Source of the DNA: an uncultured Bryobacteraceae bacterium | Lineage (GTDB): Bacteria; Acidobacteriota; Terriglobia; Bryobacterales; Bryobacteraceae | DNA: 64,000 bases | Direction of reading: 5' to 3' | NCBI GenBank assembly: GCA_937920635.1 | Contig: CAKZUE010000004.1 | Span: 57,156-121,155 of the forward strand | Shown here: positions 33,312-41,685 of the stretch, piece after piece | How positions within the stretch are numbered: position 1 is the first letter of the stretch | Layout: each line of letters begins with the position of its first letter | Position numbers and translations under genes: made by a program | Notes under the pieces: model-generated | Seen by the model: the letters and a program-made list of their open reading frames with translations, nothing else | Told to the model about the DNA's origin: nothing | Database searches by the model: none

Positions 33312-36300
33312 TCGACAGAATCATCGAATTTTCGGCCGACAACCGCCTTCTGGTGGCCCTTTTGGCGGCCTTTCTGGCGCTGGCGGGATGGCACTCGATG
33401 CAGAACATGGCGCTGGATGCCATTCCCGATCTGAGCGACACGCAGGTGATCATTTACAGCCGCTGGGACCGCTCGCCGGACATTCTCGAGGACCAGGTCA
33501 CTTACCCCATTGTCACGGCGATGCTCGGCGCGCCAAAGGTGCGCACCGTGCGCGGATTTTCCGACTTCGGCTACAGCTACGTGTACGTGATCTTCGAAGA
33601 CGGCACGGACATCTACTGGGCGCGCTCGCGCGTGCTCGAATACCTGTCTTCGGTGTTGCCGAGACTGCCGCAGGGCGTGCAGACGGAGCTGGGACCGGAC
33701 GCCACGGGACTGGGCTGGGTATTTCAGTACGCGCTTGTCGACCGTAGCGGCAAACATTCGCTGGCCGATCTGCGGAGCCTCCAGGACTGGACGATGCGCT
33801 ACGGGCTCAAGAGCGTGCCGGGTGTGGCGGAGGTGGCGCCGCTCGGCGGGTTTGTGCGGCAGTACCAGGTGCAGGTGGATCCGCAGCGGCTGCGCGCCTA
33901 CGGGCTGCCCATCGACCGCGTGGTGGAGGCGGTGCGCGCGTCGAACAACGACACGGGCGGGCGGCTGATCGAGATGGCGGGCGCAGAATACATGATCCGC
34001 GGACGCGGCTACGCGCGGTCGAAAGAGGATCTCGAAGAGGTTGTGCTGAAACTGAGCGACAACGGCGTGCCCGTGCGCGTGCGCGACGTGGGGCGCGTCA
34101 CGCTGGGACCGGACCTGCGGCGCGGGGTGGCGGATCTCAACGGACAAGGCGAAGTGGCGGCAGGCATCGTGATCATGCGCGACGGCGAAAACGCGTTGCG
34201 CGTGATCGAGCGAGTGAAGAAGCGGCTTGAGGAGCTGAAGCCCGCGCTGCCGGAAGGGGTCGGGATCGTCACCACCTACGACCGCAGCGACCTGATCCTG
34301 CGCTCGATCGGCACGCTGAAGCGCGCTCTGACGGAGGAACTGCTGGTGGTCTCGCTGGTGATTTTGATTTTCCTGTGGCACCTGCCGAGCGCGATCATCC
34401 CGATCCTGACGATCCCGGTGGCGGTGCTCATCACGTTCGTGCCGATGCGCGCGATGGGCATTACCGCCAACATCATGTCGCTTGGAGGCATCGCCATCGC
34501 CATCGGCGCGATGGTGGACGCGGCCATTGTGGTCGTCGAGCAGACGCACAAGAAACTCGAGCAGTGGGAGCGCGAAGGGCGTCCGGGCGAGGCGCGCGAC
34601 GTCGTGGTGGCGGCGGTGAAGGAAGTCGGCGGACCGAGCTTCTACGCGCTGCTGGTGATTGCGGTTTCGTTTGTGCCGGTGCTGGCGCTGGAGGCGCAGG
34701 AGGGGCGGCTGTTCAAACCGCTGGCCTGGACGAAAAACCTGTCGATGATCGCCGCCGCCGTGCTGGCCATCACGCTGGATCCGGCGATGCGCATCCTGTT
34801 CACGCAACTGCGCGAGTTCCGCTTCCGCCCGCGGTGGCTGGCGCGCGCGGCCACGGCTGTGCTGATCGGCAGGATCCACTCCGAAGAGAAGCACCCGGTG
34901 AGCCGCGTGCTGATCGCGGCGTACGAGCCCGCCTGCCGTTGGGCGCTGAGGCAACGTTATTGGGTCATCGGCGGCGCAGCGGCGCTGGTGCTGGTCACCG
35001 TGCCCGTGTTCCTGAACCTGGGCAGCGAGTTCATGCCGCCGCTGGATGAGGGATCGCTGTTCTACATGCCGGTGACGATGCCGGGGCTGAACATCACGGA
35101 GGCGGGCCGGTTGTTGCAGGTGCAGAACCGGCTGCTGAAAGAGTTTCCGGAAGTCGATCTCGTCTTTGGCAAGGCGGGGCGCGCGGAGACGCCGACAGAT
35201 CCGGCGCCGCTGTCGATGTTTGAAACCGTGATCCTGCTGAAACCGCCGTCGCAGTGGCGTGCCGCCATGACGCAGGAGCGGCTGGTGGAGGAAATGCACG
35301 AGAAACTGTCGCTGCCGGGCGTCTCCAACGCGTGGACAATGCCCATTAAAGCGCGCATTGACATGCTGACAACTGGCATCCGCACGCCAGCGGGCATCAA
35401 GATCTACGGCCGCGATCTGGCGGAGATCGAACGGATCGGACTGAAGATCGAAGAACTGCTGAAGCCGCTCGAAGGGACCCGCAGCGTATACGCGGAGCGC
35501 GTCACCGGCGGCTACTATCTCGACTTTGTGTGGAAGCGCGAGGCGCTGGCGCGGTACGGGCTGACGGTCGATCAGGCGCAGATGCTGGTGATGAACGCGA
35601 TCGGCGGCGACAACGTGACCGTGACGGTGGAAGGGCGCGAGCGCTATCCGGTGAACGTGCGCTACTTCCGCGGCTACCGCGAGGACCTGGCGGCGCTGCG
35701 CGAGGCGCTGATGCCGGTGTTCGAGGGCCGCGCGTTTGTCCCTGTGCGCGAGCTGGCCGAGGTGCGGGTGACGAGCGGCCCGGGCATGATCCGCAACGAG
35801 AATGGGATGCTTGCCGGGTATGTGTTCATCGACATTGCAGGCAGCGACATAGGCTCTTATGTGGAGCGCGCCAAGTCGCACCTGCATGGGAAACTGCGCA
35901 CGCCGCCGGGCTATTGGCTGGAGTGGAGCGGCCAATATGAGGCGATGGAGCGGGTCAAAGAAAAGCTCAAGGTGGTGGTGCCGGCGACGCTGGCGGTGAT
36001 TCTGCTGCTGCTGTATCTGAACACCCGGTCGGCGATGAAGACGGCGATCGTGCTGCTGGCGGTTCCATTTTCGGCGGTCGGTGCGGTGTGGCTGCTCTAC
36101 TGGCTGGGCTACAACATGAGCATCGGCGTGTGGGTGGGGCTGATCGCGCTGCTCGGAGTGGATGCGGAGACGGGCGTGTTCATGCTGCTGTATCTGGACC
36201 TGGCGTACGAAGAGGCGAAGCGAGCCGGACGGCTGCGTTCAAAGGAGGAGCTGCGGGAGGCGGTGGTGCACGGGGCGGTGAAGCGCATCCGGCCGAAGTT

Positions 36301-36499
36301 CATGACCGTGGCGACGATGTTTGCGGGACTGATGCCGCTGATGTGGGCCACGGGAGCGGGGGCGGACGTGATGAAGCGGATTGCGGCGCCGATGGTGGGC
36401 GGAGTGGCGACGTCGTTCCTGCTGGAGTTGCTGGTGTATCCGGCGATCTACGAGGTGTGGAAATGGCATGCGGAAGTGAAAAAACAGGTCTCAGCGTAA
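33308..36499 (+). CDS. cusA: CusA-type Cu(I)/Ag(I) RND efflux pump
   Basis: A 1063-residue heavy-metal RND transporter with 12 TM helices and two large periplasmic loops. Met587 (FYMPVTMPG), Met637 (APLSMFET) and Met686 (IDMLTTGI) are spaced 50 and 49 residues apart, exactly like the copper-binding methionines 573, 623 and 672 of E. coli CusA. This argues for Cu(I)/Ag(I) rather than Co/Zn/Cd. Other hallmarks are DAIPDLSDTQVII, FGYSYVYVIF and LSLGGIAIAIGAMVDAAIVV-type TM4 residues. The ATG overlaps the cusB stop (ATGA). Confidence 0.95.
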   Translation: MIDRIIEFSADNRLLVALLAAFLALAGWHSMQNMALDAIPDLSDTQVIIYSRWDRSPDILEDQVTYPIVTAMLGAPKVRTVRGFSDFGYSYVYVIFEDGTDIYWARSRVLEYLSSVLPRLPQGVQTELGPDATGLGWVFQYALVDRSGKHSLADLRSLQDWTMRYGLKSVPGVAEVAPLGGFVRQYQVQVDPQRLRAYGLPIDRVVEAVRASNNDTGGRLIEMAGAEYMIRGRGYARSKEDLEEVVLKLSDNGVPVRVRDVGRVTLGPDLRRGVADLNGQGEVAAGIVIMRDGENALRVIERVKKRLEELKPALPEGVGIVTTYDRSDLILRSIGTLKRALTEELLVVSLVILIFLWHLPSAIIPILTIPVAVLITFVPMRAMGITANIMSLGGIAIAIGAMVDAAIVVVEQTHKKLEQWEREGRPGEARDVVVAAVKEVGGPSFYALLVIAVSFVPVLALEAQEGRLFKPLAWTKNLSMIAAAVLAITLDPAMRILFTQLREFRFRPRWLARAATAVLIGRIHSEEKHPVSRVLIAAYEPACRWALRQRYWVIGGAAALVLVTVPVFLNLGSEFMPPLDEGSLFYMPVTMPGLNITEAGRLLQVQNRLLKEFPEVDLVFGKAGRAETPTDPAPLSMFETVILLKPPSQWRAAMTQERLVEEMHEKLSLPGVSNAWTMPIKARIDMLTTGIRTPAGIKIYGRDLAEIERIGLKIEELLKPLEGTRSVYAERVTGGYYLDFVWKREALARYGLTVDQAQMLVMNAIGGDNVTVTVEGRERYPVNVRYFRGYREDLAALREALMPVFEGRAFVPVRELAEVRVTSGPGMIRNENGMLAGYVFIDIAGSDIGSYVERAKSHLHGKLRTPPGYWLEWSGQYEAMERVKEKLKVVVPATLAVILLLLYLNTRSAMKTAIVLLAVPFSAVGAVWLLYWLGYNMSIGVWVGLIALLGVDAETGVFMLLYLDLAYEEAKRAGRLRSKEELREAVVHGAVKRIRPKFMTVATMFAGLMPLMWATGAGADVMKRIAAPMVGGVATSFLLELLVYPAIYEVWKWHAEVKKQVSA

Positions 36500-37179
36500 T
36501 TGTTCTTGCCGTGCTGGCCGCTCCGGCCGCGGCTCTCGACTTCCCCGCGCGCCATAATCACTGGCGCGGCGGCTGCGCCGGCATTCTGACGCTGGACGCT
36601 GGCGGCGCCGCGTTCCGCCAGATCGGCGCAAAGAAGCAGCCGCATCAAGGGCGGTGGAGCTGGGACGACATCCAGCGGCTGGAGATCGGCGACAACCGGC
36701 AGGTGCGCGTGCGGACATACCGGGACAGCCGGGTGTGGCTGGGCAGAGACATCGAGCACGAGTTTCTGCTGGACGGCTCGCCGGACCTTGCGCCGGCGTA
36801 CGAACTGCTGCGGACCGTAGCCGGCGCGCGGGTTGTGGCGCGGCTTGCGGCACCGGGCGCGAAGCTCGAATGGGAGCTGCCGGCGAAGCGCATCCGGAAA
36901 ACGGGCGGCGCCCTGGGAGTCCTGCGCGTTTTTGAAGACCGTGTCGTATTCGCGGCGGAGAAGCCGGGCGAATCGCGCACGTGGCTCGACCCCGACATTG
37001 CGGTTCTGTCCAGTTCAGGACCGCTGCATCTGTCCGTGACGGCGGCGGGAACGGGAGAGAGTTACGAGTTCCAGTTGCGGCGGAGCCTCGCCCCGGAGCG
37101 GTATGAACGGCTGTGGCTGCGCCTGGAAGCCCCGAGAGGGCTGAGACTGCTGCACGAAGGAAAGGAGACTGCCAAATGA
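36463..37179 (+). CDS. Secreted hypothetical protein in the copper efflux unit
   Basis: A 238-residue protein that starts inside the end of cusA (37-bp overlap), with GAGGTG six to seven bases upstream of ATG 36463. The signal peptide is LSVIVLAVLAAPAAA, cleaved near residue 25. The mature part starts with FPARHNHWRGGCAG, rich in His and Cys, then beta-type segments (GRWSWDDIQRLEIG, WLGRDIEHEFLLDG). I recognise no family. Tight overlap with cusA and the next gene means co-translation, so a periplasmic accessory role in metal export is inferred. Confidence 0.75.
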   Translation: MACGSEKTGLSVIVLAVLAAPAAALDFPARHNHWRGGCAGILTLDAGGAAFRQIGAKKQPHQGRWSWDDIQRLEIGDNRQVRVRTYRDSRVWLGRDIEHEFLLDGSPDLAPAYELLRTVAGARVVARLAAPGAKLEWELPAKRIRKTGGALGVLRVFEDRVVFAAEKPGESRTWLDPDIAVLSSSGPLHLSVTAAGTGESYEFQLRRSLAPERYERLWLRLEAPRGLRLLHEGKETAK

Positions 37180-37496
37180 GAAGACTGCTCTGGACGATCC
37201 TGCCCCTGCTTGCGCTGGCGCAGGGGGCGGTGAAGGAATACCGGGGCGTGATCACGGACACGATGTGCGGCGCCGATCACGCGCACATGGGCATCCAGCC
37301 GGATGAGAAGTGCGTGCGGGAGTGCGTCAAGAGCGGCAAGTGGAAGTACGCGCTGATCGACGCGCAGGGGAAGATGATGGTGCTGAGCGATCAGAAGACG
37401 CCGGAGAAATACGCGGCGAAGAAGGTGAAAATCCGCGGCTTTTACTACGACAAGACGGGAATACTCCGGGTGGATTCGATCGCGGCGGCGGAGTGA
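37176..37496 (+). CDS. Secreted Cys-containing protein, DUF5818-like
   Basis: A 106-residue protein with a signal peptide (MRRLLWTILPLLALAQG). The mature sequence has a small beta-rich domain seen in acidobacterial secreted proteins: KEYRGVITDTMCGADHAHMG, CVRECVKSG, KYALIDAQGKMMVL, KVKIRGFYYDKTG. Cys31, Cys46 and Cys50, with His35 and His37, could bind metal or form disulfides. The ATG overlaps the previous stop by 4 bp. It is the last gene of the copper efflux unit. The DUF number is a recollection and should be checked by HMM. Confidence 0.75.
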   Translation: MRRLLWTILPLLALAQGAVKEYRGVITDTMCGADHAHMGIQPDEKCVRECVKSGKWKYALIDAQGKMMVLSDQKTPEKYAAKKVKIRGFYYDKTGILRVDSIAAAE

Positions 37497-37505
37497 ATAG
37501 CCTTG

Positions 37506-37543
37506 AAAAAACGCGGCCGCGTCATGGGCGAGACACGGCCGCG
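37506..37543 (-). terminator. Intrinsic terminator, minus strand
   Basis: Arms CGCGGCCGTGT and ACGCGGCCGCG (minus-strand reading, one G-U pair) form an 11-bp stem followed by TTTTTT. It lies 22 bp after the stop of the triplicated-domain gene. Confidence 0.85.
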
Positions 37544-37564
37544 GGGGGATGCGTCTGTGTTCGC

Positions 37565-38515
37565 TCAGCTCCGTGTGGCGGTGTAGGCGCCCTTGCTGCC
37601 GTTCGGGGTGACGTATTCGCCGGCGACTTTGCCGTTCTCCAGCTTGCCTTTCACCTCTATGTTGCCGTCGCCCACGTAGATCTTGAAGCTGAAGGAGTCG
37701 CCCTGTACTTTGCCGTCGACCAGCGGGGCGGAGTCGCCGCTTTCCGTGATGAGGGCGCCGGTGAGGCGGTCGCCTTCGACTTTGAGGTCGAGGGTGGCGC
37801 GCATCTGGTTTCCTTCGGCGTCACGGGCGAGGACATTCCACTTGCCGGCGAGGGAGGCAGCCGCCGCGCGCCGGGCGGTGAATTTGCCTTTCTCGCCGGT
37901 GGGGATAATGTACTCGCCGGAGAGGGTATCGCCGGAGATTTTGCCGGTTACGGCCACGTCGCCTTCGCCGATGAAAATCTTGAAGCTGATGGTGTCTCCG
38001 CTCACTTTGCCCGCGGTGAGGGGCAGGGCATCGCCTGAGTCCATGACGATCTGCCCGGTGAGCGTCTCGCCGTTCTGCTTCAGATCCAGGGTGGCGCGGC
38101 GGGCGGTTCCGTCGGGGTCGGTGGCGGAGATCTCCCACTTGCCCGTTGCTTGAGCGGTCTGAGCGGACGCTTCGCGCTGTCCGGTGACGGAGCCGGTGCT
38201 TCCGTCAGGACCGGTGAGAGTGCCGGTCACCTTGTCACCGTCGATCTTGAGGCGGAAGGGGATGGCGCCCATGTCGAGCACCAGATCGAAGCGCAACTCA
38301 CCGGCGGCATAGGCGACGTTGGCCAGCGGCATCTGCCCCCGTTCGCTGTCCAACACGCCCGTGAGCTTGCCGCCGTCCTCCTTCACGATGAGGGTGACGT
38401 TGTAGGTGTTTCCGTCAGGAGCGTTGGCGGCCAGCTTCCAGCGGCCGGCCACATCGGAGGCGAAGCAGGCTGCGGCGAAGAGAGAGAGAACAATGAGCGT
38501 TTGGAGCCATCGCAT
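37565..38515 (-). CDS. Secreted protein with three copies of a ~92-residue domain
   Basis: A 316-residue protein. After a signal peptide (residues 1-19, LIVLSLFAAACFA) it holds three tandem copies at about 24-114, 125-216 and 224-315. Each copy starts G-[RK]-W-[KEN], continues with D-L-K-GD-LTG-S-GD-PL and ends G-KG-[FY]TA-R. Copies two and three are clearly closest. This kind of repeat with GKW and LTG is often found in acidobacterial secreted proteins, but the ligand is unknown. The ATG at 38515 is preferred because it starts the signal peptide. A clear terminator follows. Confidence 0.8.
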   Translation of the reverse strand: MRWLQTLIVLSLFAAACFASDVAGRWKLAANAPDGNTYNVTLIVKEDGGKLTGVLDSERGQMPLANVAYAAGELRFDLVLDMGAIPFRLKIDGDKVTGTLTGPDGSTGSVTGQREASAQTAQATGKWEISATDPDGTARRATLDLKQNGETLTGQIVMDSGDALPLTAGKVSGDTISFKIFIGEGDVAVTGKISGDTLSGEYIIPTGEKGKFTARRAAAASLAGKWNVLARDAEGNQMRATLDLKVEGDRLTGALITESGDSAPLVDGKVQGDSFSFKIYVGDGNIEVKGKLENGKVAGEYVTPNGSKGAYTATRS

Positions 38516-38589
38516 GGGATTGGAAACCTCGAAGTGGATTCGTCTTCCATGATACGATGCTTGCCGGCCGCATATTCCAACGTTCATGG

Positions 38590-38616
38590 AAAAAGGCCGC
38601 CGGCGAACCGGCGGCC
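38590..38616 (-). terminator. Intrinsic terminator with TTCG loop, minus strand
   Basis: On the minus strand GGCCGCCGG-TTCG-CCGGCGGCC is followed by TTTTT. It has a perfect 9-bp GC stem with a stable UUCG tetraloop, 36 bp after the fasciclin stop codon. Confidence 0.9.
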
Positions 38617-38651
38617 TCGCGGACGTCACCGTGCAGACGGCGCGCCTTGGA

Positions 38652-39125
38652 TCAATACTTCTTCGCCTTGGGCAGGATGACGGTGTCGATCACATGGATG
38701 ACACCGTTGTCGCAGGCGATATCGGTCTTGACTACCGTGGCGTTGTCGATCATGACCGTGCTGCCCATCACCTTGATCTTGGCGGAGCTGCCCTGCACGG
38801 TCTTGGCTTCCTTCAGCTTCACGACATCCGCGGCCATGACCTTGCCGGCGACGACGTGGTAGGTGAGCACCTGCTTGAGCTGCTCGGGGTTGGCGAGGAG
38901 GGACTCGAGCGTGCCGGCTGGCAGCTTGGCGAAGGCCTCATCGGTGGGCGCGAACACGGTGAAGGGACCAGGCCCCTTCAGGGTTTCCACAAGGCCGGCG
39001 GCCTGAACGGCCTTGACCAGGGTCTTGAAGCTTCCGGCGCTGACGGCAGTGTCGACGATGTCGGCCGCGGGCGCCGCGGTGATGGTGAGGATCGCCAGAG
39101 CGATCACGGACAGAATCTTTTTCAT
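38652..39125 (-). CDS. Secreted fasciclin-domain protein
   Basis: A 157-residue exported protein with a signal peptide ([20 protein letters not shown]) and one fasciclin (FAS1) domain: [85 protein letters not shown]1 domains mediate adhesion or surface binding. GAGGGG lies five bases before the ATG, so this gene uses a normal leader. It ends in a strong terminator, so it is probably monocistronic. Confidence 0.94.
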   Translation of the reverse strand: MKKILSVIALAILTITAAPAADIVDTAVSAGSFKTLVKAVQAAGLVETLKGPGPFTVFAPTDEAFAKLPAGTLESLLANPEQLKQVLTYHVVAGKVMAADVVKLKEAKTVQGSSAKIKVMGSTVMIDNATVVKTDIACDNGVIHVIDTVILPKAKKY

Positions 39126-39257
39126 ATTTCCCCTCTGTTGGTTTCGAAGTTGTAAAGTCCGGACAGCCGCTGCCGTCCGATCCGTTGGAATGGATTGCCA
39201 GTCCAGCGCCGCTGGTGCACTATTTTTTCCACACGGCGGCTGCGGGTAAACACGGCG

Positions 39258-40295
39258 CTACCGGCCGTAGATCACCTTCTCGGCAACAGAGCGGCCGTCA
39301 GGCAGGCTCGCACGCAATTCCACCTCGAGGGCAGGGGCATCGGACTTGTGTACAAAACTGCCCTGCCTGACCATGGCTTCCGACAGCGGATGCTCGATGA
39401 CGGAGGGGCCGTCGGTAATTCGCAGGACGACCTGTTGGGCGAGGGCAAGGGTGGGCTCCACCGGATTCCAGCGGATGAGGAGTGCACCCTGCTGGCGTTG
39501 CACCCGGAGGGAAAGCGTGGGGACAGGCTGCGGAGGAGGCGGGAGAACCATCGGCGGCGGTGTCCTGTCACGGTTCATCCAGAGAAAGGCAAACAGCACG
39601 AGGGCGAGCGCGGCGAGAAGGAGCAGCAAAGGCTTCTTTGGCGCTGGCTGGCGCCTTTCCGGCTCCGGATTCTCCCGCGGTTCCTCCGTGACGGTGAGAC
39701 CGGAGGGCTCGGATTGGGGAACGATGACGCTTGGCGTTTCGGGAATGCGCCGGTGCTCGCGGGGCGCGTGGGAAGGCACAACGCGCCAGACGGGTTGCAT
39801 GGCACGTGCGCCGCGATGCACCCCCACTTCGATGGCGCCGTCAGGGTGCACTTCGACGAGCAGGAACAGGTCGCTGGAGCGGAAGAAACGCTGGTGCAGG
39901 CTGATTTCGTCGTCACGAAGCTCTGCGCCGAGGAATGGGTGCGAGACGAACCAGCCGATGAGGACGTCTTCTCCCACACTTTTCAGGGAGGGCAGGTGTG
40001 CGAGAAAATCCTTCAGGCCACCCACTTCATCCTTGGTGAGGAGGAAGGAAGGGCCGCGCTGGTAACGGCAGGGGATGGAATGCCAGTGGCGGATGCGGTA
40101 GTCGCCGCCGGAAGCTGAACCCATCAGGGCACCGCCGATGCCCAGCGGCACCGGGCCGCGGGCGGCCCTGACGCACTCCCGGCGGATCGATTCCAGCACC
40201 GTCATGGAGCAGATCACGCGAATGGGCTCGCCATCTGCTTTCCAGATGACGAAGCGTTCTGCGTGATCCTGTCTTTGGCCGGGGTGGGAATCCAT
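39258..40295 (-). CDS. Degenerate MPN/JAMM-like membrane protein
   Basis: A 345-residue protein. Residues about 25-160 look like an MPN (JAB) domain: VLESIRREC (Glu35), GIGGALMGS, and GWFVSHPFLGAELRDDE. The JAMM zinc motif is broken: the first His of HxH is Val117, while His119 and Asp129 (ten residues later) remain. An acidic/Pro linker leads to one TM (about 221-240), then a proline run and an FN3-like C-terminal domain (TLSLRVQRQQGALLIRWNP). It is likely a binding protein rather than a protease. Assignment is by motif only. Confidence 0.6.
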   Translation of the reverse strand: MDSHPGQRQDHAERFVIWKADGEPIRVICSMTVLESIRRECVRAARGPVPLGIGGALMGSASGGDYRIRHWHSIPCRYQRGPSFLLTKDEVGGLKDFLAHLPSLKSVGEDVLIGWFVSHPFLGAELRDDEISLHQRFFRSSDLFLLVEVHPDGAIEVGVHRGARAMQPVWRVVPSHAPREHRRIPETPSVIVPQSEPSGLTVTEEPRENPEPERRQPAPKKPLLLLLAALALVLFAFLWMNRDRTPPPMVLPPPPQPVPTLSLRVQRQQGALLIRWNPVEPTLALAQQVVLRITDGPSVIEHPLSEAMVRQGSFVHKSDAPALEVELRASLPDGRSVAEKVIYGR

Positions 40296-40433
40296 GTCTT
40301 CGCCCGCCGCCGGTAGGATTTTGTCATCGCAGGTCCCGGAGCGGATCCGTCATCGTGCGTCATTCAGTGTAGCGCCGGTCTGCGCATGCTTGCACCTTTG
40401 CGGCAGCCCAAGCAATCTAATAGTGGTGCCAGA

Positions 40434-41681
40434 ATGAAGATCCTCTACACGGTTCAGACGGCGGCAGGACTGGCTTTCGCCAGCCTGAGGGCCCACAAGC
40501 TGCGCAGCTTTCTGACGCTGCTGGGCGTGATCATCGGCGTCGGCAGCGTGGTGCTGGTGGGAGCGGCCATCGACGGGCTGGGCAACTACGCCGAGCAGTC
40601 CACCTCGAAAGTGCTGGGCAGCGAGAGCTTCCAGGTGGGGCAACTTCTGCAAAGGGGGCGGCTGTCCAGGCGTGAGCGGATCGAGAAACTGCGCTACAAC
40701 AAACCGCTTCGGGAAGAAGACTACCGCTATTTGCGGGCTGTGACGGGAGAGCAGATCCTGTACAGCCCCTACCGGTTCCGGGTGGAGGACCTGAAGCGTG
40801 AGAACCGGACGCTGGAGGCGACGACAATCATCGGCGTTTCCAGCGAGATGGCCGAGATCCGTGACTTCAGCCTGAGCGAGGGGCGGTTTTTCACCCCGCA
40901 GGAAGAGGCGGCGAAGTCTCCCGTGGTGATCATCGGAGAAGAGGTCCGGCAGTTCTTCTTCTCCGACGTGACGCCGCTGGGGCAGACGTTGCGGATTTCG
41001 GGCATGGACTTTCAGGTGATCGGGGTCCAGGAGAAGATCGGCGCAGTGGGAGGACAGTCTCAGGACAACGTGGCCTTCATGCCTGCCACGGTGTTCGGGC
41101 GGCTGTACGGGCCGGAGCGCAACATGGTGCTGTTCGCGCGGGCGCGGCCGGAATCGGGGCTGACGCTCGAGGAGGCGCTGGATCTGACCCGGGCGGCGTT
41201 GCGGACGCGCTACAAGGCGCAGCCGGGCAAGCCGGACAATTTCGATACTCTGACACCGGATGCGATCCGCGAATTCATCGAGCGCATTCTGGGCATCATT
41301 ACTGCAGCAGTGGTGCCGGTGACGGCCATCTCGCTGGTGGTGGGCGGCGTGGTGATCATGAATATTATGCTGGTGTCGGTGACCGAGCGCACACGCGAGA
41401 TCGGGATTCGCAAATCGATCGGAGCAAGGCAGAAAGATCTCTTGATGCAATTTCTGCTGGAGGCTGTGTTTCTGGCGGCGACGGGCGGCGTGATCGGACT
41501 GATCGGCGCGGCAGTGCTGGCCAAGATCGGGGGGCTCATCGCCGGGGTCGAGCTGCGCGTGACCCTGCCTTACATTCTGCTGGCGCTGGTGGTTTCCACT
41601 CTGACGGGCGTTCTTTCGGGGCTGTATCCGGCGAGGAAGGCGGCGCGGATGGACCCGGTGGAGGCGCTGCGCGCGGAGTAA
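40434..41681 (+). CDS. MacB-type ABC permease 1
   Basis: A 415-residue FtsX/MacB-like permease. It has an N-terminal TM (FLTLLGVIIGVGSVVLVGAA), a large periplasmic MacB_PCD-type domain (about 50-280) and three C-terminal TMs, with the typical VMNIMLVSVTERTREIGIRKSIGA cytoplasmic-loop stretch (split here by the TM border) and the final ARMDPVEALRAE. Such proteins drive periplasmic or outer-membrane transport mechanically, not by substrate channels. The ATG at 40434 begins the family sequence. Permease 2 starts 4 bp after its stop. No ATPase gene is adjacent. Confidence 0.9.
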   Translation: MKILYTVQTAAGLAFASLRAHKLRSFLTLLGVIIGVGSVVLVGAAIDGLGNYAEQSTSKVLGSESFQVGQLLQRGRLSRRERIEKLRYNKPLREEDYRYLRAVTGEQILYSPYRFRVEDLKRENRTLEATTIIGVSSEMAEIRDFSLSEGRFFTPQEEAAKSPVVIIGEEVRQFFFSDVTPLGQTLRISGMDFQVIGVQEKIGAVGGQSQDNVAFMPATVFGRLYGPERNMVLFARARPESGLTLEEALDLTRAALRTRYKAQPGKPDNFDTLTPDAIREFIERILGIITAAVVPVTAISLVVGGVVIMNIMLVSVTERTREIGIRKSIGARQKDLLMQFLLEAVFLAATGGVIGLIGAAVLAKIGGLIAGVELRVTLPYILLALVVSTLTGVLSGLYPARKAARMDPVEALRAE

Positions 41682-41685
41682 AGCC

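Noticed and set aside
33167..35935. Minus-strand open frame of 922 codons opposite cusA
   Set aside because: It is an antisense shadow of the conserved pump gene. Its product is Arg/His/Gln-rich low-complexity sequence, as expected from GC-rich third-position bias.
37501..37564. Terminator for the copper unit on the plus strand
   Set aside because: The T-run exists only in the minus-strand reading, so it serves the convergent gene; the plus-strand end of the copper unit has no visible intrinsic terminator.
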